Below are positions 17,436 through 26,225 of a DNA stretch of 64,000 nucleotides, piece by piece. The stretch covers positions 1 through 64,000 of the forward strand of contig PXRI01000008.1 in NCBI GenBank assembly GCA_003021005.1. The letters run 5' to 3'. Made by a program: the position numbers and the translations under genes. Positions within the stretch are counted from its first letter, which is position 1, and each line of letters opens with the position of its first letter. The DNA comes from Halobacteriales archaeon QS_1_69_70 (GTDB taxonomy: Archaea > Halobacteriota > Halobacteria > Halobacteriales > Haloarculaceae). The notes below the pieces were generated by a model. It ran no database searches. It was not told the DNA's origin and was given only the letters and a program-made list of their open reading frames with translations.

Positions 17436-17831
17436 CGCGGCTGCGCGACCGTCAGTCTCGACCCCGGCGAGACGTATCGCGGGGTACATCCTCGACCAGG
17501 CCCGCGGATGCTTTGGTTGAGTAAGGGTTTTTTAATATCGGGGATTCAGGCCGTAATATGGGCTTGAGACTCCGGGGTGAGGAAATACATGCCGCGTTTA
17601 TATACACGTTCGGCGCCACGATCGTATTCTTATTCGTGTTTGATGTGCACGAGGCATACCTCGATCCGCTCGTCGCCGACGGCTCGTTTATCGTTAGTAC
17701 GCTGGTCGAGACTGTCATCATCGTCGTGAGTGTCTACATATGGTCTGTTGTCGCCGGGAATGCGTACAATTCGGGGCGTCTTCGTAACGCTGGGCGGTGG
17801 ATGAAATCGCCGGCGCCGAGACCTGACGCGG
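17420..17831. repeat. 390-bp insertion bounded by 21-bp direct repeats
   Basis: CGGCGCCGAGACCTGACGCG plus G occurs at 17420-17440 and again, identically, at 17811-17831. The left copy contains the 3' end of the preceding gene. The segment between is much richer in A+T than its surroundings and carries its own promoter-like T-rich stretch and a small membrane-protein frame. Deleting one repeat and the interior would join the unknown gene directly to the S24e leader, so this looks like acquired DNA. Confidence 0.75.
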
Positions 17832-18001
17832 TCGGACCGGCGGCTTCGAAATCCTTTTCACTGCCTGCAGGGAATCTCCGGCCAACGAACCATGGACGTC
17901 GAAATCATCGACGAGGAGGAGAATCCAATGTTGCACCGGACGGACGTCCGGTTCCAGCTCACCCACGAGGAGGCGACGCCCTCGCGGCTGTCGGTGCGTG
18001 A
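17558..18001 (+). CDS. Small membrane protein inside the insertion, 3' end uncertain
   Basis: The first ~80 residues are credible: MGLRLRGEEIHAAFIYTFGA, then two hydrophobic segments (ATIVFLFVFDV and TLVETVIIVVSVYIWSVV). Codon use is AT-richer than its neighbours. After about residue 84 the frame enters the repeat and then overlaps the S24e gene out of frame for 110 bases, where the protein becomes Arg/Pro-rich. The native 3' end was probably lost when the segment inserted. Not recognised. Confidence 0.45.
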   Translation: MGLRLRGEEIHAAFIYTFGATIVFLFVFDVHEAYLDPLVADGSFIVSTLVETVIIVVSVYIWSVVAGNAYNSGRLRNAGRWMKSPAPRPDAVGPAASKSFSLPAGNLRPTNHGRRNHRRGGESNVAPDGRPVPAHPRGGDALAAVGA

Positions 18002-18221
18002 CTCGCTCGCCGCGAAGGTCAACAAGGACGCCGGCGAGGTCGTGGTGCACAGCCTCGACACCAAATACGGGATGCGGAAAACCGTCGGGTACGCGAAGGT
18101 CTACGAGGACAGCGAGGCCGCCGAGGACGTCGAGCAGGAGCACATGCTCGAGCGGAACAAGATCACCGCCGAGGCCGAGGCGGACGACGGCGAGGCCGAC
18201 GCCGACGCAGAGGAGGCGTGA
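17892..18221 (+). CDS. rps24e: 30S ribosomal protein S24e
   Basis: Small-subunit ribosomal protein of 109 residues. The family core is clear: MDVEIIDEEENPMLHRTDVR, SVRDSLAAKVNKDAGEVVV, and KYGMRKTVGYAKVYED. The C-terminal acidic tail (EAEADDGEADADAEEA) is a halophilic extension. The stop overlaps the S27ae start as TGATG, so they are coupled. Confidence 0.97.
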   Translation: MDVEIIDEEENPMLHRTDVRFQLTHEEATPSRLSVRDSLAAKVNKDAGEVVVHSLDTKYGMRKTVGYAKVYEDSEAAEDVEQEHMLERNKITAEAEADDGEADADAEEA

Positions 18222-18355
18222 TGGCGCGCTACGAGTTCTACGAGGAGGACGGCTCGACCGACCGCGAGGAGTGTCCACACTGCGGTGACACGTTCATGGG
18301 GCATTACGGCGACCGCCGGCATTGCGGCAAGTGCGGGCACACCGAGTTCGAGTAG
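18221..18355 (+). CDS. rps27ae: 30S ribosomal protein S27ae
   Basis: A 44-residue zinc-ribbon ribosomal protein with ECPHCGDTFM and HCGKCGHTEFE as the two cysteine pairs. Start overlaps the rps24e stop by one base. The S24e-S27ae-Kae1 order is usual in Euryarchaeota. Confidence 0.97.
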   Translation: MARYEFYEEDGSTDREECPHCGDTFMGHYGDRRHCGKCGHTEFE

Positions 18356-18358
18356 GCC

Positions 18359-19972
18359 GTGACCCGGGTGCTCGGCATCGAGGGGACCGCCTGGTGCGCC
18401 AGCGCGGCCGTCTTCGACGCCAACACCGACGACGTCCTCATCGAGTCCGACGGCTACGCGCCCGACAGCGGCGGGATCCACCCGCGGGAGGCCGCCGAAC
18501 ACATGCGCGAGGCTGTCCCGACCGTCGTCGAGGCGGTCCTCGACCGGGTCGACGAGGAGTACGGCGACCCCGCCGAGGCGCTGGACGCCGTCGCGTTCTC
18601 CCGCGGGCCGGGCCTTGGCCCGTGTCTCCGCATCGCCGGCACGGCCGCCCGGGCGCTCGCGGGGGCGCTCGAGCTGCCGCTGGTCGGGGTCAACCACATG
18701 GTCGCCCACCTCGAGGTCGGCCGGCACCGCGCGGGGTTCGACGCGCCGGTCTGTCTGAATGCCTCCGGCGCGAACGCCCACGTGCTCGGCTACCGCGACG
18801 GCCGCTACCGCGTGCTCGGGGAGACGATGGACACCGGCGTGGGCAACGCCATCGACAAGTTCGCCCGCCACGCCGGCTGGAGCCACCCCGGCGGCCCGGA
18901 GGTCGAACGCCGCGCCCGCGAGGGCGAGTACGTGGAGCTGCCGTACGTCGTCAAGGGGATGGACTTCTCCTTCGCCGGCATCACGTCGGCGGCCGAACAG
19001 GCCCTCGACGAGGGGACGCCGGTCGCGGACGTCTGCCGGGGGCTCGAGGAGACCGTCTTCGCGATGCTCGCTGAGGTCAGCGAGCGGGCGCTGTCGTTGA
19101 CCGGCGCCGACGAACTCGTCCTCTGCGGCGGCGTCGGCCAGAACGACCGCCTCCGCGACATGCTTGCGACGATGTGCGAGGCGCGCGGCGCCCAGTTCTA
19201 CGCCCCGGAGCCGCGATTCCTCCGGGACAACGCCGGCATGATCGCGGTGCTGGGCGCGGCGATGTACGCGGCGGGCGACACCGTCCCCGTCGAGGACTCG
19301 CGCGTCCGGCCGGCGTTCCGGCCCGACCAGGTGCCGGTGACCTGGGACGCCGGCACGCCGGTCGCCGGGCCGGCCGCCGAGACGGATCGGGTCCGGGGCG
19401 CCGAAGCGGTCGTGGAGCTCGACCCGCCCGACGCCGTCACCAAGCGACGGGTGCGGAAGGCCTACCGGCACGCCGACCTCGACGAGCGCCTCCGGCGCCG
19501 CCGGACGCGCACGGAGGCCCGGCTCACCAGCGAGGCCCGGCGGCTCGGCGTCCCGACGCCGCTCGTCCGCGACGTCGACCCGCCGGAGGGTCGACTCATC
19601 CTCGAGCACGTCGGCGGAGCGGACCTCCGGACGGCGCTGTCCGAATCGCGGGTGCGCGCCGTCGGCCAGCACCTCGCGCGGTGTCACGCGGGCGGCTTCG
19701 TCCACGGCGATCCGACGCCCCGGAACGTCCGGGTCGGGGACGCTGGCAACGACCACGAGCGGATCTACCTCATCGACTTCGGGCTCGGCTATTACACCGA
19801 CGACGTCGAGGACCACGCTATGGACCTCCACATCTTCGAGGGTGCCCTCGGCGGCACGGCCGACGACGCTGCACCCCTCGTCGAGGCCTTCGAGGACGCC
19901 TACGCGACGGCGGGCGACGACCGGGTCATACGGCAGTTGCGGGAGATCGAGGGCCGCGGCCGGTACCAGTGA
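18359..19972 (+). CDS. Kae1-Bud32 fusion, tRNA threonylcarbamoyladenosine synthase and kinase
   Basis: Bifunctional KEOPS component that makes t6A37 in ANN-decoding tRNAs. Residues 1 to about 325 are the Kae1 ASKHA domain with metal-binding H113 and H117 (HMVAH) and the phosphate loops (GIEGTA, GGVGQND). Residues about 345-537 are the Bud32 atypical kinase with HGDPTPRNVRV (catalytic Asp) and IDFGLGYYTDD (metal-binding Asp). The start is a GTG three bases after the rps27ae stop. Fusion of the two is normal in many Euryarchaeota. Confidence 0.96.
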   Translation: MTRVLGIEGTAWCASAAVFDANTDDVLIESDGYAPDSGGIHPREAAEHMREAVPTVVEAVLDRVDEEYGDPAEALDAVAFSRGPGLGPCLRIAGTAARALAGALELPLVGVNHMVAHLEVGRHRAGFDAPVCLNASGANAHVLGYRDGRYRVLGETMDTGVGNAIDKFARHAGWSHPGGPEVERRAREGEYVELPYVVKGMDFSFAGITSAAEQALDEGTPVADVCRGLEETVFAMLAEVSERALSLTGADELVLCGGVGQNDRLRDMLATMCEARGAQFYAPEPRFLRDNAGMIAVLGAAMYAAGDTVPVEDSRVRPAFRPDQVPVTWDAGTPVAGPAAETDRVRGAEAVVELDPPDAVTKRRVRKAYRHADLDERLRRRRTRTEARLTSEARRLGVPTPLVRDVDPPEGRLILEHVGGADLRTALSESRVRAVGQHLARCHAGGFVHGDPTPRNVRVGDAGNDHERIYLIDFGLGYYTDDVEDHAMDLHIFEGALGGTADDAAPLVEAFEDAYATAGDDRVIRQLREIEGRGRYQ

Positions 19973-20606
19973 TCGGGGCGAGGCGATGTCGGCACTGTCC
20001 GCCGTCGCCGGTATGGATGGCGGTCTCCGACAGCCTCGGGTAGCGACGGTCCCGGCGCCGGCCGAGGGCGTTCGTCGTCTTCGACACGCGCGCGGTCGAC
20101 CTGCGGGAGACCGCGGTTGGAGCGAGCGGGAGGCGCAAGGCGCGACCCGGGCGGCACGAGCGAAGCGAGTGCCGCCGAATGTGCGAACGGCGTCCTCGCG
20201 AGTGAAGCGAGCGAGGGCTCGGCAGAGCGACGCTCTGCCGGCGAACCGAGTGAACCGTGAGCAAGGGAGCGCCTCGGACAGGCGAGCGGGGAGCGATAGC
20301 GACGCGCGAGCATGGAGCGGAGCGACCGACGACACGCGAGCCGCGAGGCCGACCGTAGGGAGGCCTCGGAACGAGCGAGCGGGAGGAGGGAGGCGCGAGC
20401 GGAGCGAGCGCCTCCGAATGGCGAGCGGGGAGCGAAGCGACCCGCGAGCAGCGACCAGCGGGAGCGACGACACGCGAGCCGCGAGGCCGACCGCAGGGAG
20501 GCCTCGGAACGAGCGAGCGGCGAAGCCGCGAGCCGGTCCGCCGACCCGAAGCCGACTCCCGGACGCGGGCCGTGCCTATAAGTCCCGCCGCGCCCAACGG
20601 GCGGGT
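19973..20606. other. 634-base intergenic region with GC-rich interspersed repeats
   Basis: No credible coding frame: all frames are Arg/Ser/Ala-rich rather than acidic. It is built of GAGCGAGCG-type tracts and includes a 56-bp direct repeat described separately. The last bases upstream of 20607 hold the DUF5808 promoter area (TATAAGTCCC at 20577). Confidence 0.7.
20327..20520. repeat. 56-bp direct repeat pair of the GGCCGACCG family
   Basis: The 56-base block starting CGACGACACGCGAGCCGCGA and ending GAGCGAGCGG is at 20327-20382 and 20465-20520 with one difference in the part compared. Its core GGCCGACCGNAGGGAGGCC is a near palindrome that also occurs near 33960 and 38770-38840. Confidence 0.75.
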
Positions 20607-20813
20607 ATGCCCGACAAGCCGCAGTCCGGCACGCTGTTCGGCGTCCCGTACAACTTCCAGAAGCCGTCGCTCGGCCGCATGGTGTCCTCCTACTGGCAAC
20701 CCGACGAAGGGATGCTCGTGAAGAAACCGTTCGGGGTCGGCTACACGCTGAACCTCGCCAACTGGCGATCGTGGGTCGTCCTCGGCATCGCCGCCGCGCT
20801 CTTCTACGACTAA
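20607..20813 (+). CDS. DUF5808 family membrane protein
   Basis: A 68-residue haloarchaeal protein with the DUF5808 pattern: SGTLFGVPYNFQKPSLGRM, SYWQPDEGMLVKKPFGVGYT and a C-terminal hydrophobic stretch WVVLGIAAALFY. Function is unknown; a small membrane-associated protein is likely. It is alone between a repeat region and serS. Confidence 0.85.
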   Translation: MPDKPQSGTLFGVPYNFQKPSLGRMVSSYWQPDEGMLVKKPFGVGYTLNLANWRSWVVLGIAAALFYD

Positions 20814-20966
20814 GGGGCCGACGACCAGTCAGGCGTCCCGACGGGCGATCGGTGGAGAAACCGAGGCGAGCGGCGGCGCCTCCCCCAACAGCGAACGCCG
20901 ACCCCAGGGAGCTCCGTTTCCACGGTACCGACACGACTTTGCGGGGCCGAAGCGAACCGCCGACAG

Positions 20967-22340
20967 ATGCTATCGAGGCAGTTCGTCCGCGAGCACCCCG
21001 ATGAGGTCCGTCGGGCCCTCGAGGTGAAGGGCGTCGAGGTGGATGTAGACCGGATCCTGGAGGTGGACGAGGCGTGGCGGGAGCTGAAGGCGGAGGGCGA
21101 CGACCTCCGGCACCGGCGCAACGAGGTCTCCAGCCGGATCGGCGAGCTGAAGCGCGAGGGCGACGAGGAGGCCGCCGAGGACGCCATCGAGCGCTCCCAG
21201 GAGCTCAAATCGGAGCTCGAGGCCGTCGAAACCCGGGCCGACGAACTCGAAGGGGAGCTGGAGGAGCGACTCCTGGAACTGCCGAACGTGCCCCACCCGG
21301 AGGCGCCGGTCGGCGACGACGAGTCGGACAACGTCGAGGTCGACCGCTGGGGGTTCGACGACCGCCGCGGGCTCCCCGAGGAGGTCGTCCCACATTACGA
21401 CCTCGGGGAGGACCTCGAGATCCTGGACTTCGAGCGCGGCGCGAAGGTCGCAGGCGGCGGGTTCTACGTCGCCAAGGGCGCCGGCGCCCGGCTGGAGCAC
21501 GCGCTGGTCCAGTTCATGCTGGATCTGCACCGGGGGGCCCACGGGTACACCGACGTGTTCCCGCCGATCCCGGTCGACTCGGCGTCGATGCGGGGGACCG
21601 GCCAGCTCCCGAAGTTCGTCGAGGACGCCTACCGGCTCGGCGGCGCGAACGACGAGCCGTACGACGACGAGGACCTCTGGCTGCTCCCGACCGCCGAGGT
21701 CCCGGTGACGAACCTGTACCGGGACGAGATCCTGCTGGACGAGGACCTCCCGATCAAGCACCAGGCGTACACCCCGAACTTCCGGCGGGAGGCCGGCGAA
21801 CACGGGACCGAGACCCGCGGCATCGTGCGGGTCCACCAGTTCAACAAGGTCGAGCTGGTGAACTTCGTCAGGCCCGAGGACAGCTCCGACCGCCTGGAGG
21901 GGCTCCTCGGCGAGGCGACGGCGGTCCTCGAGCGACTCGGGCTCCCCTACCGGGTCCTGGAGATGTGCACGGGTGACATGGGCTTTTCGCAGGCGAGGAA
22001 GTACGACGTCGAGGTGTGGGCGCCGGCCGACGATACGCCCGAGGGCCCCGCTGCCGGCGGCCGGTGGCTCGAGGTCTCCTCGGTGTCGAACTTCGAGGCC
22101 TTCCAGGCGCGGCGGGCGGGCATCCGGTACCGGCCCGAGCGCCACGAGTCGGCGGCGTATCTCCACACGCTGAACGGATCGGGCGTCGCCATCCCCCGGG
22201 TCGTCGTCGCCATCATGGAGTATTACCAGCACGACGACGGCACGGTCGAGGTCCCGGCGCCGCTCCGGCCCTACATGGGCGGTCTCGACCGGATCGAGGG
22301 CGGCGAGCCCGTCGGCGAGTCGGCCGTCGGCGATGGGTAG
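20967..22340 (+). CDS. serS: Seryl-tRNA synthetase
   Basis: Class II synthetase that charges tRNA-Ser. The N-terminal ~110 residues form the tRNA-binding coiled coil (charged heptads around LKAEGDDLRHRRNEVSSRIG). The catalytic core shows motif 2 NFRREAG and motif 3 around LNGSGVAIPRVVVAIMEYYQ. At 457 residues it is the bacterial-type length, as in other haloarchaea, not the rare methanogen type. Confidence 0.97.
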   Translation: MLSRQFVREHPDEVRRALEVKGVEVDVDRILEVDEAWRELKAEGDDLRHRRNEVSSRIGELKREGDEEAAEDAIERSQELKSELEAVETRADELEGELEERLLELPNVPHPEAPVGDDESDNVEVDRWGFDDRRGLPEEVVPHYDLGEDLEILDFERGAKVAGGGFYVAKGAGARLEHALVQFMLDLHRGAHGYTDVFPPIPVDSASMRGTGQLPKFVEDAYRLGGANDEPYDDEDLWLLPTAEVPVTNLYRDEILLDEDLPIKHQAYTPNFRREAGEHGTETRGIVRVHQFNKVELVNFVRPEDSSDRLEGLLGEATAVLERLGLPYRVLEMCTGDMGFSQARKYDVEVWAPADDTPEGPAAGGRWLEVSSVSNFEAFQARRAGIRYRPERHESAAYLHTLNGSGVAIPRVVVAIMEYYQHDDGTVEVPAPLRPYMGGLDRIEGGEPVGESAVGDG

Positions 22341-22445
22341 GCCCGCACCGAGGGCCGGACGGACGAGGCCGCGGAGTCACCCGCCCCTGCCCCGGAGAAC
22401 CGCGTTCGTCGAGCCACTTTTGCCCGCCGGCGGGCAAGCGACGGC

Positions 22446-22943
22446 GTGGAGCTCCACGTCCGCTACGAGGGCGACGACGACCCCGAGAAGTGCTCGGCCC
22501 GGAAGCTCGCCCGGTTCGACCTGGCCGCGCTGCACCGGTCTGTCCGGGCGACGCCGCCGGGCCTGGTGCTCGACCCCCACGCCGAGCGAGCGCTGTCGCC
22601 CGCGGACGACGCGCCCGGCGACCGACTCCTCGCGCTGGACTGCTCGTGGGAGACCGCCGACGCGGAGGCCTTCGCGCTTGCGGGTCCCCATCGGGCGCTG
22701 CCGTTTCTCGTCGCCGGCAACCCGGTGAGCTACGGCGCACCGTTCCGGCTGTCGACGGTCGAAGCCTTCGCCGGCGCCCTCCGCATCCTCGGTCACCGCG
22801 AGCATGCCGAGCGCGTCCTGGGGAAGTTCACCTGGGGCCACACGTTCCTCGAGTTGAACGCGGAGCCGCTCGACCGGTACGCGGCGTGTGCGGACGCCGA
22901 CGAGGTCCTCGCGGTCCAGGCGGAGTACCTCGATGCGGAGTGA
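22446..22943 (+). CDS. Tsr3-like rRNA aminocarboxypropyltransferase
   Basis: A 165-residue SPOUT-like enzyme (DUF367) that transfers the 3-amino-3-carboxypropyl group of SAM to a hypermodified pseudouridine in small-subunit rRNA. Family signatures: [40 protein letters not shown] and [15 protein letters not shown] start at 22446 gives the right N-terminus. Confidence 0.93.
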   Translation: MELHVRYEGDDDPEKCSARKLARFDLAALHRSVRATPPGLVLDPHAERALSPADDAPGDRLLALDCSWETADAEAFALAGPHRALPFLVAGNPVSYGAPFRLSTVEAFAGALRILGHREHAERVLGKFTWGHTFLELNAEPLDRYAACADADEVLAVQAEYLDAE

Positions 22944-22944
22944 G

Positions 22945-23034
22945 GATCCATCGAGGACTGGCGATCCGTTGACCACGGACGATCCATTGATCACGGACGA
23001 TCCATTGACCACGGACGATCAGTTGGTCTTGAAC
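22945..23034. repeat. Five 18-bp tandem repeats between convergent genes
   Basis: Units start at 22945, 22963, 22981, 22999 and 23017. The middle three are close to GATCCATTGACCACGGAC and the outer two are degenerate. The array fills the gap between the tsr3 and enolase-like stop codons. Confidence 0.85.
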
Positions 23035-23062
23035 ATACCCCCGCCGCCTAACGTTGTCCTCG

Positions 23063-24100
23063 TCACCAACGATAGCCCGTGGGAGCCGACGGCGGGCCGA
23101 GCGGGCTCGTCGGAAGCTCGTCGGGAAGATCAGCTGCGTTGTAGCCGCCGGGCGCGATGTCGTTCGGGCCGTTCGAGTAGAACAGCGACGACAGCGCCTG
23201 GATCTGGCCGCGGCCCACGCCGAGTTCGAACTGGCCGCCGCCGTACATGCTGATGTCGTTTGTCTCACAGTACGCGATCGTCTCGAGGAGTGACTCGACG
23301 GTCCCGAACCGGGAGGGTTTGATGTTGAGCCACGCCGGCTCGAACGGCCGCTCGTGGACGCTCGCCAGGCCGGTGATCGGCGCGTCCCAGGCGATGCGGT
23401 CCCGGGCCGGCTCGAGGACCGGTCGGGTCGCGTCCGTCCAGGCCGGGTCCTCGATGACCGCGTCCGGGAACGCCTCGAGGACGCGTCGGTAGAGGGCCGG
23501 GTCGACGGAGCCGTCCACCGAAGTGCCCTCGTACTGGCCCTTCAGGTCCAGGACGCGGACGCCCCCGCGGTCGGCGATCGCCTCGACGAGGGCGTCGTCC
23601 CAGTCGTCGGTCGGATCCAGTTTGAACTCCGCCTCCGGGTGGACCGCCCGGAGGTCGTCGAGCCGGGTCGCCGACTCCAGCCGGGTGCTGACGACGAACC
23701 GGACCGGGTCGTAGGACCGACCGAGCGCACTCGCCAGGTCGGTGTCGGCCTGCCGGAGCGTCAGGTCCAGGGCGGCGCTCTCGAGGCCCCAGCGGCGGTA
23801 GTGGCGGTCGTGCTCGCGGGTCGCCGGCGCCGGGAACAGATCCAGGTCGTCGAGACGGCTCGAGAACGACGCCACCGTGTATTCGCCGACGAGGTCCAGG
23901 CCGCCGTCGCCGTAGGCGTCCTGGAACCGTCGCTGGTCGTCGGCGTCGTACCCCACGTCCTCCCCCCGGCCCGTCTCGCCCTCGCCGGACAACCCGATCG
24001 CCGTCGAGACGCGCGTGAAGTCACTGGAGGTCTCCAGCGTCCCGGCCGTCAGCGCATAATCCTCCACGACGAGCGGGAGGTCGGCCACCCGGTCGTACAT
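23063..24100 (-). CDS. Enolase-superfamily protein (mandelate racemase/OSBS-like)
   Basis: 345 residues from ATG at 24100. The barrel shows the expected series of strand ends: [10 protein letters not shown] with a Lys, RVLDLKGQY with Asp/Lys, VIEDPAW with the metal-binding Glu-Asp, and LNIKPSRFG near the end. This pattern is of the enolase superfamily (muconate cycloisomerase, o-succinylbenzoate synthase, dipeptide epimerase), though some ligands are not in canonical form. The reaction cannot be named. No menaquinone or sugar-acid genes are adjacent. An in-frame start at 24157 would add 19 residues and is less likely. Confidence 0.75.
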   Translation of the reverse strand: MYDRVADLPLVVEDYALTAGTLETSSDFTRVSTAIGLSGEGETGRGEDVGYDADDQRRFQDAYGDGGLDLVGEYTVASFSSRLDDLDLFPAPATREHDRHYRRWGLESAALDLTLRQADTDLASALGRSYDPVRFVVSTRLESATRLDDLRAVHPEAEFKLDPTDDWDDALVEAIADRGGVRVLDLKGQYEGTSVDGSVDPALYRRVLEAFPDAVIEDPAWTDATRPVLEPARDRIAWDAPITGLASVHERPFEPAWLNIKPSRFGTVESLLETIAYCETNDISMYGGGQFELGVGRGQIQALSSLFYSNGPNDIAPGGYNAADLPDELPTSPLGPPSAPTGYRW

Positions 24101-24171
24101 ACCGGGCGGTGGTCGGGCCGTCCCATAAGCCGAACGGTAAGTGTTATCCGACGGCACCGCCTCGCCCCGGT

Positions 24172-24321
24172 ATGGCCAGGTTCGACGAGGCGGAGGCCCG
24201 CACCCTCGAGAAGATGATCTGCATGCGCTGCAACGCCCGGAACCCGGAGCGGGCCGACCACTGTCGGAAGTGCGGCTACGGGAAGCTCCGGCCGAAGGCG
24301 AAGGACCGCCGCGCGGCCTGA
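24172..24321 (+). CDS. rpl40e: 50S ribosomal protein L40e
   Basis: A 49-residue zinc-binding ribosomal protein: [20 protein letters not shown] gives two Cys pairs, followed by a basic [10 protein letters not shown] tail. The ATG lies 72 bases from the divergent enolase-like start, with a GTAAGTGTTAT promoter-like stretch between them. Confidence 0.95.
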   Translation: MARFDEAEARTLEKMICMRCNARNPERADHCRKCGYGKLRPKAKDRRAA

Positions 24322-24469
24322 AACCGGTCGCCTCCTCCTGACAACCGGTCGTTTCGACCCACCAGCCACGTCGCCGTCCGGTTCGATCCCGTCAGTACCT
24401 TCACGGCGGTCGCCGGCGTCGTCGGGTGATGCACGACCTGGTCCGTCCAGCAGGAGATGGGGTCGTCGT

Positions 24470-24657
24470 CCAACCGTCGAGGTCGATGTGGACAACGGCC
24501 GCGAGGTGCATGCGGGCCCCCACCTGGAGGCGGCCATCGGCGAGCTGGTGGAGAACGCCCTCGTCCACGGCGGCGACCGGCCAGAGGTCGGCATCGAGAC
24601 CGACGCGTCGGCCACCCGGGTCGAACTGCTCGGCTCCGACGACGGCCCGGGCCTGAC
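24470..24657 (+). pseudogene. Histidine-kinase ATPase domain fragment
   Basis: The frame reads PTVEVDVDNGREVHAGPHLE, then IGELVENALVHGG (N-box) and SDDGPGL (G1 box). This is the start of a HATPase_c domain with no upstream sensor or H-box and no downstream G2 box: the adjacent MBL gene, on the other strand, ends where it stops. It is a remnant of a kinase gene. Confidence 0.6.
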
Positions 24658-25269
24658 TCACTCCTCGGGGTACTTCGGCTCCCGCCGTTCGGCGCGCTCT
24701 AGAGCCGTCTCCACAACGTCGCGGACGTCGCCGTGGAAGGCGTCGCCGTGGCCGGCGTACATGTGCTCGACGCCGTCGGGCATCCGCTCGAGAAGCGTCT
24801 CGATGCTCTCGATGAGGACCGCCCGGGACTGGCCGGCCATGTCGGTCCGGCCGAAGCTGCCGTCGTCGAAGGCGCCGTCGTCGTGGACGACGACGTCGCC
24901 GCTGAACAGCGTCGTCTCCGAGACCAGTGAGACGTGGTCGTCGGCGTGGCCGGGTGTGTGGACGACGTCGAAGGCCTCGTCGCCGGCGAACACCTGGTCG
25001 CCGTCCTCGAGTTCGTGGGTCCGACGGGGGTGGTCGCCGTGGGCGTACAGCGGGGCGTCGAAGGCGGAAAGCACCGCGTCGAGGCTGCCGACGTGGTCGC
25101 CGTGCTGGTGGGTGAGCACGACGGCGTCGAGGGTGGCGGTCCGGGACTCGATGGCGCCGACGACTTCGTCCGTCGCGCCCGCGTCGACGAGCACGGTCCG
25201 GTCGCCCTCCAGGAGGAAGGCGTTACAGGTGAACGACTCGGCCCCGGCGGTGACGGTGGTGACGTCCAT
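24658..25269 (-). CDS. MBL-fold hydrolase (glyoxalase II-like)
   Basis: A 203-residue metallo-beta-lactamase fold protein. THQHGDH covers residues 53-59 (ligands H54, H56, D58, H59), later ligands are in HTPGHADDH and SGDVVVH, and the C-terminal AGHGDAFHG gives the last His. The size and motifs match glyoxalase II-like thioesterases, but the substrate is not determined. ATG at 25269 gives the canonical N-terminus MDVTTVTAG; a longer upstream frame is not acidic. Confidence 0.88.
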   Translation of the reverse strand: MDVTTVTAGAESFTCNAFLLEGDRTVLVDAGATDEVVGAIESRTATLDAVVLTHQHGDHVGSLDAVLSAFDAPLYAHGDHPRRTHELEDGDQVFAGDEAFDVVHTPGHADDHVSLVSETTLFSGDVVVHDDGAFDDGSFGRTDMAGQSRAVLIESIETLLERMPDGVEHMYAGHGDAFHGDVRDVVETALERAERREPKYPEE

Positions 25270-25461
25270 GGCGGCGGCTGGGCGGCCGGCACCTTCACGC
25301 TGGCGGGACCGCCAATGCGGCACCCCCGTCGGAGGCTGCCGCGAGTCCCGGTTCGGGCCGGGCCGCAACCGCACCGTGGACGGTCGTGCTGGTACAGACG
25401 TAGGTGGCCCAACGACGCGGCGTGGCGTTTAAGTCCATGCGGAACCCAACCCCCTGTGGTC

Positions 25462-25635
25462 ATGGGATTCGGGAGCTACGACGAGTCCGAACAGGACAAC
25501 CTGGAACTCGATACCGACTTCGAGGCGGGTGAGCGCTCGCGGCCCGCCGCCCACGACGGGGACCTCGAGTTCGAGTACGCCGAGGCCTCGAGCGAGGACC
25601 TCCTCGAGACGCTGGAGGAGATCCAGGGGCAGTGA
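25462..25635 (+). CDS. DUF5786 family protein
   Basis: A 57-residue acidic haloarchaeal protein starting MGFGSYDESEQDNLELDTDF, the signature of DUF5786, with a C-terminal helix SSEDLLETLEEIQ. Function unknown. Its stop overlaps the GTG start of the DUF99 gene, so the two are coupled. Confidence 0.85.
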   Translation: MGFGSYDESEQDNLELDTDFEAGERSRPAAHDGDLEFEYAEASSEDLLETLEEIQGQ

Positions 25636-26201
25636 AGCCGGGGCGCCGCGCCCTCGGCGTGGCGGAGTCCTACCGCGGCACCGACGACGAGGAGACACGA
25701 AGCACCCTCGCCGGCGCGGTCGTCCGGGTCGACCGGACGGTCGACGACCTCGTGTTCGCCGAGTGTACGGTGGGCGGCACGGACGCGACCGACGCCATCG
25801 TCGACGCCTGGCATCGCCTCGACCGCGAGGACGTCTCCTGGCTCGTCCTCTCCGGGGTCGCGCCGGCCTGGTACAACGTGGTCGACGTCGACCGCCTCGC
25901 CGGCGCCGTCGACCGACCCGTCATCGCCGTCACGTACGAGGACAGCGACGGCCTCGCCGACGTCATCGCGGACGCCTTCGACCCGCCGGCCCGCGGCGAG
26001 CGGCTCGCGACCTACGAGGCGCTCCCGGAGCGACGACGCCTCGAAGAGGTCGGCGACGGCCCGCTGTTTGTCCGCAGCACCGGCATCGAGCCGGACGAGG
26101 CCGACCGGGTCCTCGAGGCGTTCACCCACGAGCGCCGGCCGGAACCCGTCCGGGTGGCCAAGCGGGCGGCCAGGGCCGCCGACGACTTCCGGCGGGGTTA
26201 A
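25632..26201 (+). CDS. DUF99 family protein
   Basis: A 189-residue archaeal protein of the UPF0215/DUF99 family. Characteristic parts are RALGVAESYRG, LVFAECTVGGTDATDAIV, WLVLSGVAPAWYNVVDVDRL and RPVIAVTYEDSDGL. Some members resemble endonuclease V-like folds and a nucleic-acid role has been suggested, but function is open. Starts at GTG 25632, overlapping the DUF5786 stop. A uracil-DNA glycosylase gene follows 24 bases later. Confidence 0.85.
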   Translation: MKPGRRALGVAESYRGTDDEETRSTLAGAVVRVDRTVDDLVFAECTVGGTDATDAIVDAWHRLDREDVSWLVLSGVAPAWYNVVDVDRLAGAVDRPVIAVTYEDSDGLADVIADAFDPPARGERLATYEALPERRRLEEVGDGPLFVRSTGIEPDEADRVLEAFTHERRPEPVRVAKRAARAADDFRRG

Positions 26202-26225
26202 CTCGCCGGGGGTCGATCGCCGGGT

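Noticed and set aside
18101-20473. 790-codon minus-strand frame
   Set aside because: Antisense of Kae1-Bud32 and the repeat region; the plus strand carries all family motifs.
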